Below are positions 1-12,200 of a stretch of DNA of 64,000 nt, piece by piece. Origin of the DNA: Agrostemma githago. Taxonomy: Eukaryota > Streptophyta > Magnoliopsida > Caryophyllales > Caryophyllaceae. The notes under the pieces are model-generated. The model ran no database searches, was not told where the DNA came from, and was given only the letters and a program-made list of their open reading frames with translations. The translations under genes were made by a program, and so were the position numbers. Location: contig OY288249.1 in the NCBI GenBank assembly GCA_958450325.1, forward strand, positions 63,986,166 to 64,050,165. The letters run 5' to 3'. Every line of letters begins with the position of its first letter. The first letter of the stretch is position 1.

Positions 1-275
1 GTGAAAACAAAAGAGCGGATGTGGCGCGTACTAAACCTCAACTCTGTTGAGAAAATGTGCACCAATCACAACGGTCGATAGTCCCGACTCTCATCCTCCC
101 TTTCCCACCTGTCATTTCTCTCTACACCACAAACCAACTCCTTCTCCCTTCCTCCGCCTTCAACCATTCTTCTCGCCAAGTGTGCAGTGCAACAACACCA
201 ATACTGCTCAATCTAGAGGAAGCCATTAAATTAACATCACCTTCAACCAAGCAGCTCAAATTAATCCACTCATTA
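1..275 (+). other. 5' leader / upstream region of the ABC1K8 gene
   Basis: This short stretch before the chosen start codon is CT-rich and probably 5' UTR. The reading frame of the first coding exon stays open through it back to an ATG at 57, so a longer N-terminus cannot be excluded. The peptide between 57 and 275 does not look like a better transit peptide than the one starting at 276. The promoter itself lies mostly outside the window and no TATA box was assigned. Confidence 0.5.
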
Positions 276-3200
276 ATGGCCTTTTCTCCATCCCTCACCT
301 CATCTCCTCAATACTTCTACTTCACCAGATTCGGCGGACTTCAAACCCCTAGACGGCGTCGTTTCCTCACTGTTCGAGCTGTTAGGGAGGACGATAGAGG
401 AAATACAGCGCTTGTCGTCAATGGAGTTGATACACTCAACAAATTAAACGCTAGTAAAGGAAATGCCAACATCCAAACTTATTTCAACGGTAATGCTAAT
501 AATGGAAGCTTGGCCAACTATGTTTCGGCAACGGCGGAAGTTGCGGTGAAGGTGAAGACGAAGACGAAGACGAAGACGAAGACGGTGGAGGAAATCGGGC
601 AGGAGGATGCTTGGTTTAAGCAAGGCGGCCGCGATCGCCTGGAGGTACTCCTTTATTACTCTTTCCGTCTCGGTCTACGTCACTTGTTTACTACTTTTAT
701 AGATTGTTCAGCTGTTTAATTGCTGCTGCTAGCAGGATTTAGCAAAACCCTCGAATCTGTGTGTTTTTATATTTTGTCCTCCATATCCATATGTGTACAC
801 TTGGCATGTCACTGATTGATTGTCCATGATTAATTGTAATCACCTTCACGCATTAATGCATTATTATATATGAGTAGAAGATAGTGTTTCAATTAAGCTT
901 TATTCAAGTGCAATTGATTTTTTTGGTAACAAATTTGTTGCATAATCCTTGTCACTCCTTATTTTAGTTCTTGGGGAATCAACGTTATTCATCCCCTGCG
1001 AGTGGAATTGGCCTGTGCCGTGCGCCCAGACATCCAAAATGGTCTATCCCAGTCCTCACTACTGTGCCATGATTTGGAAATGGCCATGTGCCCAATGTGA
1101 CCCCGACTAATGTTACCGTCCCATTCCAGTGATTTGTTTGCACGATTAGAGAAAGAAAACTCAATTATGATAAAGAGAAATTATACTACTACAAGTTTAG
1201 TTGTGGCTGGCAAAAAAAAAAGTTTAGTTGTGGTACATAGGTTAGACATAATACTGTTGGGTAATGGTTCAATTTTCTCTTTAGAGTCTGATTTTCACTT
1301 GGTTAGAGATGGTTCGATCATGTATGCACGATCTTGAGTATATTATCATCTCTGTCACTGGTAATTTATATGGAGTATATAACTGATCCCTGTGACTGTG
1401 ACGATATAAAATTTAGCTGCCTTTTGCAGGTCTCAGTTGCCCCTGGAGGCCGTTGGAGCAGATTTAAAACATATTCTACCATCCAAAGGACGTTAGAAAT
1501 TTGGGGATTTGTGCTCACATTTGTCTTCAGAGCTTGGTTCAACAATCAGAAGTTTTCTTACAGAGGTAAAATCAAGCAATTTTTCTGTCTCACTAAGACA
1601 TTTAAGTGGCTGAGAGGCAGGTGCTTATGTGCTCTTGTTTGTGTGCTGTTTGTAACAACAGACTTTGATTGTCGATTATGACTTATCAAAACATCATCAC
1701 TTGCTACATAAGACTACTTGGAACTTATTAATAGAATATAAACGGGCCTCAACCATCGCCTTAAGGTTTTGGTCGAGATGGTTCGTTAACATGGTATCAG
1801 AGCTAGAGGTCACAAGTTCGAACCCTGGCAGGCCCCAATATTTCGAACTCTCGAGGTTTTGGTTGAGATGGTTCGTTAACACTTATTAGAGGGTAGGTTG
1901 GTATTCGTTTGTTATGGAACAACTCGACCTTTCAGTATGATTCTGGCTGGTGTTTCCTTGACTATCTGTAGGGTCTCATGTCACTCAGGAGTGGGGACAT
2001 GAGTTTTTCTATACCATTAAACTGGCCTTTGCAATTTGTTTTCTTGTACATGTCAACTTTTGAAAGGATCCAAAATTCCCTAAAAGGCACTTGCGCTACC
2101 TTTAGGTGCGCGCATCCGTTGAGTGTATGATAGTGATTTTATCCTAAAACCGTTGTAAAAGGTCTTCTCGTGCTTCTGTCATCTTTCGGTGTAGGTTTTC
2201 CACCTTCTGAGACCTGTTAGTAACATTGATACTGTGATGTGAGTAACTTTTAACACCGGACATATCACAAATCTGGAATGCAGTTCCTTTTTACGTATAC
2301 GTTGTAGGCTTGTAACTAATCAGCTAATGTATAGGTGTATAATAATTTGCAGGAGGGATGACCGAAGAGAAGAAACGGCTGAGGCGTATGGTTCTTGCAA
2401 AATGGTTGAAGGAAAATATTTTGAGGCTAGGTCCAACATTCATCAAGATCGGGCAACAGTTCTCCACAAGAGTAGATATTCTTGCACAAGAATATGTCGA
2501 TCAACTTTCTGAACTTCAGGTCAATGTTAATTCCAATGGGATTGGAAAATAATTATTTGGAGATTATTGTCATGCTTCTCAGTGAGAGAAACAAGGTTTT
2601 CCTCATATGACGAGAATATTTTGTTACCATTTCTATATACACCTCGATTGTGAAGAAATATGATGGAACAAGTCTCTGATAGTTAATGTTAGTTAAGAGC
2701 CAAGGTTATTTACATTGGACCTTCGATGATACTCCGTAGGATCCAAATAGATTCTCTGTTTTGTCAGCTTTCCAGTCTCAATGTTGCAGTAGATGTTTAA
2801 TTTTGTTGAATTTTGTTAGCATTTGCTCTGTCTTATTTGGCCATATCATGACCTTTGTATGCAGGATCAAGTCCCTCCTTTTCCGTCAAAGACAGCATTA
2901 TCTATTGTTCAAGAGGAGATTGGATCTCCCTTAGGTGATGTATTTGAACGGTTTGATTATGAGCCCATCGCAGCGGCAAGTCTTGGTAAGCATTAGACCT
3001 CTTCACTGTTCATATATACTCCAATTGATTATCTTTGAGATAGTAATATTAGACAACTGGTATTCAGGTCAGGTTCATCGAGCAAGACTGAAGGGACAGG
3101 AAGTAGTTGTTAAAGTACAAAGGCCTGGGCTGAAGGATCTGTTTGATATCGATCTTAAAAACTTGAGGGTTCGTTTTATTTCTTCAGTTACTTGATGTAT

Positions 3201-6200
3201 CTTATTTTAGCCATGTTCAAGTTGTTTCTTTATGATATCTATTGGAACTTCAAACCCTATAAACCTCTTTAGCTTGACAAGAAGCATGATTTTCGGCTTT
3301 TGGCATCTTGAAAGTGGAAAGAATATAAATTCTTGGAAAGTTATTGTCGACAATAATCATAGGAGGAAAAAATCTGCAGATCTGATATCTATTATCTGGT
3401 GCTGCTTTGAGGTGAAATAATGCTGTGAAAAAAAAAGGTTTCTTTAAGTATGTAATACTCTAAGTGGTTCTTTAAGTATATAATAAGTGTTAAGGATAAA
3501 GATACTAGGATATCTTCATAGTATATTCTCCATAGTATATTCTTATATTCTTAGGATATTCTCCTTAATTGTAGATATGATATCTCTAGTTATTAGGTAA
3601 CTGTATAATACTTTAGATACTAGGTTACGGCTTATGTATGAGTTAGTCTCGTGTTCATCACTTGTATTTAAACATTGTTCTTCATTAATGATAATCACAC
3701 ATTCAAGCATACTAGTCTTACATGGTATCAGAGCTTAACCGCTCCACTCACAAAAACTAACAACAAAATTTCACCCTCTTCCTCGGCACTCTCGCCACCC
3801 TAAGCCGTCATCATGACCGGTTCAGCCACAATTTTCGCGAATCCTCACAATTCCGCGACACCCTTCATTGCCATCGAGCTTGCTGGCATCGAAAAATTAA
3901 CACCCCTCACCTATCGTGGCTGGTGTAATACCCTTTCCGACCTGTTTTATGGGTTCGATCTCATCAAATACGTTGATGGAACCCATAAGTGCCCACCGGA
4001 GACCATTACCTCCAATGATGATAAGCCGGTCACCACTTCGAACCCTGCCTACGAGACTTGGATGCGCCAAGACTCGCTACTGAAGGCAGCCCTCCGTGGC
4101 ACGGTCTGCGCGGCAATTGCCCCGCTTCTCAATCCTTGCAGCACCTCGGCCGAGATGTGGACGCTTCTCCGTACTACATATGCAAATCCTTCTCGAGGCC
4201 ACATCATGCAACTCAAGGACCGTCTTAAATCTATTGTCAAAGATGATCTCTCTGCAACAGAATACATGCAGACTATCAGGACCTCGGTGGATGAATTGGC
4301 TCAACTGGGGAAGCCTTTAGATGATGAAGATGTCGTAGCCACCGTTCTTCAAGGGCTCGATCCTGCAAAATATCGGTCTCTTATTGACGCTGTCAAGCAT
4401 CGTGACACTACTATTTCCTTTGAGGCGCTTCATGAGCGTCTCATCCAATACGATCTATCCCTCAAACACTCCCCAAGCACCAACCTTCACTCCCCCGCGT
4501 CTGCCCATGCCGTGTATCACCAGAAAACCCGTAACCCGCCCCGTCCCTCCACCGAACCCGCCATCCTCCCTACCCCTGTCGACCAAAATCTCCCCCCCTT
4601 TTAAGGGCAAATGTCAATGGTGTCACACCCAAGGTCATTATCTTAAGAATTGTGTCACATTCAAATCCCTCCACCCACATATCATCGTTCCCTCTCGTCC
4701 CACCAACCCTCGTAATAACCCGCCTCGTGCCAACATTGTCGCACCCGCCACTCCATCACCATGGATCATAGATAGTGGTGCTACTCACCATATTACTCAC
4801 GACCTCAACAATCTTGCCTTGCATGCCCCTTATGACGGGACCGACGATCTTTTGGTTGGAGATGACTCTCCTCTACACATTGCTAATATTGGTTCCTTTT
4901 CCCTTTCTCTCTCTCACACTTCTCTTAAATTCAATAAAGTTCTTCATGCTCCTTATATTACTAAAAATATTATCTCAGTTTCTCAATTTTGCCTTGATAA
5001 TAATGCAATTGCTAATTTTTCTAGTAATTCTTGTGTCTTACAGGATCGATCGACGGGTCAGGAGCTATTGCGAGGACACCTTAAGGCGGGCCTGTACGAG
5101 CTGTGCTGTCCGAGTAATCCCACCCCCACGGTCCACCCTCTTCCCACGGTCCATCTCACCTCCACCGAATCCACTCACCTTTGGCATCACAAGCTCGGTC
5201 ACCCCTCGTCTCCTATTATTAGTTATATATCTAAACTTGCTAATTTAAAATTTTCAAATAAAGTTGCGCATTGTAATGCTTGCTTGACTCACAAGAGTCA
5301 TAAACTACCGTTTGCTATTAATACTTTAACATCAAATAAACCACTTGAATTAATCTATTCCGATGTTTGGACTTCACCTATTCAATCTATTGATGGTTTT
5401 AAATATTTTGTTGTGTTTGTCGACCACTTTACTCGCTATACTTGGATTTATCCCCTAAAAAATAAATCTGACACTTCTAATATTTTTAATCGGTTTCGTG
5501 CGCTAGTTGAAAAAATTTTCAACCTTAAAATTATTCAAATATTTTCTGATAATGGAGGGGAATATCTTAAACTCACCCCCTCCATCACTAATGATGGAAT
5601 AACACATCTCACTTCCCCTCCCCACACCCCCGAACACAATGGTCTCGCCGAAAGACGTCATCGTCATATTGTCGAGACCGGACTTGCCTTACTTTCACAT
5701 GCGAGTATGCCCACTACGTATTGGTCCTATGCGTTCACCACGGCGGTTTATCTTATCAACCGCATGCCTACTCGCAATCTTAATAATAATTCTCCCTTCC
5801 TCAAACTTTTTGGACATAGTCCAAATTACACCAAATTACGTAGCTTCGGGTGTCTATGCTATCCGTGGCTTCGTCCCTACAATAAACACAAGCTTGACCC
5901 TAAGTCTAAACCGTGTGTCTTCATAGGCTACTCTCCCACCCAGAGTGCCTATCACTGTCTCGACCTCACCACTAATCGCATATACACATCTAGACACGTA
6001 CAATTCGTTGAGAATCACTTTCCATTCTCATCAAATTCTCTCGTCACCCCCCCGACCTCCTCGGTGTCCGATTGGTGCACCGGGTCTGTCACTATTCTCG
6101 CCCCCACCGCGTCAGCCCCTTCTCTCACGGACACACCACTCACGCCACCCACATCTCCCACTCCCTCTGCGGTGGTCACTCCTCCGCCACCACCCATCAC

Positions 6201-9200
6201 CGAGACCCCTCTCCGCGTCTACACGCGCAGAACACGCACTACCCGACCTCCCTCTGCCGACCCACCCTCTACCACGGACGGTATTCCCTCGTCCTCCACC
6301 ACCACGGCAGATGCTGCCTCGCCTCACCCTGAACCCAATCGACCAACGACCCGTTCAATGAACAACATACGGGTCCCAAATCCTAAGTATGCTGCCCTTA
6401 CCCACGTCTCCACCACCAATTCCGCACCTATCACTCTAAAATCAGCCCTTACTGATCTCCAATGGCGTAATGCCATGGAGTCAGAATATTCTGCCCTTAT
6501 GGCAAATAATACCTGGACTCTTGTCCCCTCTAACCCCTCCTATAATGTCATAGGTTGTCGTTGGGTCTTCAGGATTAAATATAACCCAGACAACACCATT
6601 AACAAATATAAGGCTCGTCTAGTTGCTAAAGGATTCCACCAACGCCCGGGGGTAGACTACTCGGAAACTTTCAGCCCGGTTGTTAAGTCCGTCACGGTCC
6701 GTCTGCTCCTTGCGTTAGCTCTTGCTCGTGGTTGGTCCCTCCGACAACTAGACATCAACAATGCATTTCTTCAAGGTACGCTCACCGAAACTGTATATAT
6801 GTCACAACCTCCTGGTTTTGTCAATTCAACTTCTCCTACTCATGTTTGTCGCCTAACCCGTGCCATTTATGGCCTGAAGCAGGCTCCACGGGCTTGGTAT
6901 ACTGAACTTCACAATTATCTTGTTTCTTATGGTTTTTCTCAATCTCATTCTGACCCTTCTCTATTTTTATTTCACAATAACTCTACCACTATTTATCTTC
7001 TTGTTTACGTAGATGATATTATTGTTACCGGCCCTCCATCTTCGGCCATCTCGTCATTTCTTGCTGCTTTTGCTCGTCGTTTCTCTCTAAAGGATCTCGG
7101 CTTCCCGTCATATTTTCTAGGTGTTGAGGTCACCCCTACTTCCACTGGTCTTCAACTAACACAAACCAAGTATATCCATGACATTCTCACCCGCTCATCC
7201 ATGCTTGATTGCAAACCGGCTACTACCCCTATGGCCGCCTACCCACCCCTTCTTCACTCCACCGGTGCATCTATCACCCAACCCTCTGATTACCGTGCCT
7301 TAATTGGCAGTCTCCAATACCTATCCCTTACCCGTCCTGACATTGCTTTCAGCGTCAATAGGTTAGCTCAATTTATGCAGGATCCCCAGGAGTCTCATTG
7401 GTTGGCGCTGAAACGACTTCTTCGTTATCTGAAAGGCACTCTTCAGGTTGGTATCAATTTATTCCGCAGTTCTCCTTTATCTCTTCATGCGTTCTGTGAT
7501 TCTGATTGGGCAGGTGACAGAAAATCCTACGTCTCCACTACTGGTTTCATTATCTATCTAGGCCGAAATCCCATTTCTTGGTCTTCCCGTAAGCAACAAG
7601 CGATTGCTCTCTCCACTACTGAGGCCGAGTTTCGGGCAGTTGCCACTGCCACGATGGAACTGATGTGGCTTCAAAATCTCCTTTCTGAGCTTCGGTTTGC
7701 AGTCACTTCACCACCTGCCATATTTAGTGACAACTTGGGTGCAACCACTTATGCTGCTAATCCGGTTTTCCATTCTAAAATGAAGCATGTCGCTCTCGCC
7801 TTCTATTTTGTTCGAGACCACGTGCAACATAACCGTCTTCGAGTAGAGCACATTTCGTCGGGCGATCAGCTCGCGGATCCTCTCACGAAGCCCCTTCCTC
7901 GTTCAGCTTTTGAACCACTTATACGCAAGATCGGACTCTCTCTTGGAACGTCCTCCTTGAGGGAGCGTGTTAAGGATAAAGATACTAGGATATCTTCATA
8001 GTATATTCTCCATAGTATATTCTTATATTCTTAGGATATTCTCCTTAATTGTAGATATGATATCTCTAGTTATTAGGTAACTGTATAATACTTTGGATAC
8101 TAGGTTACGGCTTATGTATGAGTTAGTCTCGTGTTCATCACTTGTATTTAAACATTGTTCTTCATTAATGATAATCACACATTCAAGCATACTAGTCTTA
8201 CAATAAGTTGCTATTTGCCTCTGATTTAACACATTTACATGAGGGGGAGTATCAAGTACGGAGTATAAATAAATATATCGATGCGTGGATAATGGTACAC
8301 ACAGAGGTGTCAAAAGTGGACAAACATAGGACATTATCAACTGTCTCTGTGTGGGCGATGGGTTCTTTGAGGATTCGAACAGGCGATGGGGTTTTTGAGG
8401 ATTCGAGCACGCAACCTGTAGGTCATACCATATTAAGAAAGCAACTCAACCAAAAGCTTAAGTTAATGGTTGGAGTCCCCGAAATGAATTTTATACTTTA
8501 ACACACCCCCTTACACGAACGTCTATTGGGCTTGAAGGGTGTTGCAACGCAGGGCTCCTCATAGGTGGTGCTAAATATTCCACTTTAAAAAGGAGTGGAT
8601 GAGATTTGAACTCATGACCTTCTGATCACATTGACTCGGATAATTGGATCATCTCAACCAAGACCTTACGTTATTGTTGACCATCTCAACCAAAATCTTA
8701 AGGTGATGGTTGAAGGCTTGAAGCCCAATAATGGATCTTATACTTAATACTGATAATGCATAAATGTTGAGGGATTTGCTTGAAAAGAATTCCTGGTTAT
8801 TCACATGGAATTTGTTTCTTAAAACTTGCAAAAGCTTCAGTCCTAGATTGTAACAGTGTTATTCTGTTAGTTGTCTAAAGTATTCTTCAAGTTTGTAAGG
8901 AAAAAGAATATGAATTTGATAACGTGTTAACTGTTAAGTGACAGTCCGATCAATTTAGTGTGTGTGTGTTGTTAACTCTCAAGTCTTTATTATGATAGCT
9001 ATGTTTAACCTCTATGGCACAGGGGGAAAAAGAGTCAATGACCAATGATGTTTCAGTGTTCAACTCAGGACTTGATATTATGGCTTCATGCTGTTTGTTT
9101 TCTTAGGTGATAGCAGAGTACCTTCAAAAGATTGATCCAAAGTCAGATGGTGCAAAGAGGGACTGGGTTGCCATTTATGATGAGTGTGCTAGTGTGTTGT

Positions 9201-12200
9201 ACCAGGTTGCCCTCTAGCTTATACCACTTTGACATTTTTCTATATAGTACTTCCTTAATTTGTTCTAAAATAGCAAATTCCACCTTCATCCTCTGTTGTG
9301 GGTAACTGGGTACCTTCAAAGTCTGCTAGGATTTACTTCAGCTCATAATCTAATCGAATAAAAATAGGCTAAACATCAGTCAGTTGGCATTATTCTGATT
9401 TCTAAGGTTAAGGGGCACCTTTATTGTGTCTACATTTCTGTTTGCAGTGGAGCCAAAGACTCCCGATTGTTTGTTCTTGATTATGATGCAGTAGGGCAAA
9501 ATGATGTTCTGAAATAGTTGCACTTCTGTCTCATTGTGGAACACGGTAGAACGGTTGCATACAACTAATTTTACGCTCCCTCACTCGAATGCCCATCGGG
9601 CTTGAAGAGTGAACTTGTGACCTTTGGTCACGCTAGCTCTGATACCATGTTAGATGAACCAACTCAACCAAAACCTTAAGGTGATGGTTGAGGTCCAACT
9701 ATTATCTTTATATTCTATTACTAATTGCCCTTACCCTCCATTTGTTTCAAGCTTTCTACTTTCTACAGAATATACTAGGCACACACTTTCAAGTATATCA
9801 AGATAAATGTTCGAAACTCAATATGCGAAATAATGAAGCATTTTACATGTTTATTTCTTGACTATCAGGGGTTTTCCATGACATAAAATTAATTTGCAAT
9901 TATGCGAAAAAATCAACTGATACTAAGCATCAACAACTTTCCAAAGAATGAATTTGTCTACTGAGGCTACTGTGAGATCTGTAAAGTTGCTCAACTGTAC
10001 TATATTCAATTTATAGGACTTTTTTGGTTGCGTTCGTTTTTGAGAGCTTTCGACTTTAGCCTGATGAGCTACAATTTTTGTCCGTTTGTCAAGTTTATGC
10101 CCAGTTAGTTTTGTCTACAATTTTGCTTTTTATGGTTCAGTTAATCATGTTGCTAGTTTGTGAGAATTTTCAGGAAATTGACTACACAAAGGAAGCTGCC
10201 AATGCGGAGCTGTTTGCTAGCAACTTCAAAAAAATGGATTATGTCAAGGTTCCTACAATTTTCTGGGAATACACTACTCCACAGGTTTGGGGGCATAGCA
10301 TTTTGAGAAATTTGTCAAAAGAACCTCTTTTTTTGGTTATTCCACTTTCCAAGGCACCAAGTTGACTTGTTTTACTTTTATTGTAGATTTTAACAATGGA
10401 ATACGTCCCTGGAATTAAGATAAACAGGATTCAAGCATTAGATCAGTTGGGCGTTGATCGCAAAAAGTATGAATCAACCAATGACTAACATAAGCTTAAA
10501 TCACTTCTTACTAGATAATTTTGAGGTTAAATTCAGTTTACCGCCAAAATCTTGTGCTTCTGCCTTACTATTGGTTTACTGTTTCTCAGGTTAGGTCGTT
10601 ACGCTGTTGAGTCTTATCTAGAACAGATACTTTCTCATGGGTTTTTCCATGCTGACCCGGTGAGTATTTATCGTTATCTTAGTATGTTCAAAGCTCCTGG
10701 ACTGACCGACCTTTAATAGGATTTGCACAAATTTAGCCTCTTTAGAGGAGATGTGTAAAGACTAAAGATACTTATGCAGCATCTATGTACTTGTTACAAG
10801 TTGAATTGACTAATGACCAGAGAATTTATTACGCCCTAACATCTCTCTGTGAAATGGAATTACGAGGACTAAGTTACAGTGGTAACTACTGACTAGTGGT
10901 CATCGGTAGATGAGAGTCCTGTATTGGTATTTTATTTTGGAGTAAAAGTTAGTGGTAGCTACTGACTAGTTATCTTTACTCCGTGGACCGTGGGTGTCAA
11001 TTTTGATATTTTTGAATTCTTTTTACTGCAGCACCCGGGTAACATTGCAGTTGATGATGTAAATGGTGGAAGACTAATATTTTATGACTTCGGAATGATG
11101 GGAAGGTAATTTGACCATCATCTGCTACTCATCTACTTCTGAAACGGTGATCATAATGTAATGTTATTTTATGTCATGCAGCATCAGTCCAAACATTAGA
11201 GAAGGCTTGTTAGAGACATTTTATGGAGTCTATGAGAAAGATCCTGACAAGGTTAGAATGAAAATCGGTATCATAGTTTTCAGAATCCCTAGCTGATGGT
11301 CAAGCTAAATGGACGTGAATCTTTCCTCCTGTTCTTGATATGTGTAAAATTTGCTTTATCTGCAGGTTCTTCAAGCTATGATCCAAATGGGTGTTCTGGT
11401 GCCTACTGGAGATATGACTGCTGTCAGAAGAACTGCAAAGTTTTTCCTCGATAGGTATTCACATTCAACATTTGGGTAGTAAAATTCCTACTGTTATTTT
11501 TTATTTGAGGTAGTAAAATTCCTACTGTTATTTTTTATTTGAGGTCTATACTGTTTGAAAATGAAGTGTTCGACAACAGTTCCCCGTTCTATCAATTTGA
11601 GTGAAATCAAAGTTTTGACTTTTTGAGTATGAGCTCCTTTCTACTGGTTTTTATCATCTACAATTATAAAATAAAAAAGATGAGCATTGAGTCATTGACC
11701 TTTTAGTTAGCAAACTCACCTTCCTCGCATTACTGAGTATTCTGAAGTGGTATGTCAAGGTCCGTCACTGTAATAAGAAGTTGAAATATCATCGGTAATT
11801 TTTAACCTGCCTAAATGACAGTGTAAGAGAACCAATGATTGGGTGTTTAAGACGAACATCAGAAAGAAGCTTTATCCATTGCAATGATACCCATTAATGT
11901 TTCTTCACACAGTTTTGAGGAGCGTCTTGCTGCACAACGGCTAGAGAGGGAAAAGGCAGCAGCAGAACTTGGATTTAAGAAGCCATTAAGCAAGGAGGAA
12001 AAAATTGAGAAGAAAAAGCAACGACTAGCTGCAATAGGTAAGAGTTTGGCTGAAGAGACAAATTGAAGTGTTTTCCGAGACTTACTGGATTGTTTAAAAG
12101 CTGCCGAATTATCACAATTGTGTGGCATCATATTCCAGGGGAAGATTTGTTGGCAATTGCGGCGGACCAACCATTTAGATTTCCTGCTACTTTCACATTT

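Larger units (their letters stand above)
3488..8202 (+). mobile_element. Ty1/Copia LTR retrotransposon, nearly intact, in ABC1K8 intron 5
   Basis: The element is 4715 bp, with 235-bp LTRs at 3488-3722 and 7968-8202 that begin TG and end CA. By eye the LTRs differ at one base (ctttaga versus ctttgga). A 5-bp target duplication ATAAG lies at 3483-3487 and 8203-8207. The primer-binding site follows the 5' LTR directly, and a purine-rich stretch (GAGGGAGCG) precedes the 3' LTR. Domain order is gag, zinc knuckle, protease, integrase, reverse transcriptase, RNase H, which is the Copia order. One near-identical LTR pair means a recent insertion. It lies on the sense strand of the host gene inside an intron, so it may be tolerated by splicing or may supply premature poly(A) signals. 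Its only visible defect is a frame change between gag and pol. Confidence 0.95.

Noticed and set aside
1790..1835. Possible Met tRNA gene
   Set aside because: Only a GGTATCAGAGC and a B-box-like piece are present; acceptor and anticodon stems do not form.
8023..8340. Minus-strand frame across the 3' LTR
   Set aside because: It covers LTR and intron sequence without coding features.
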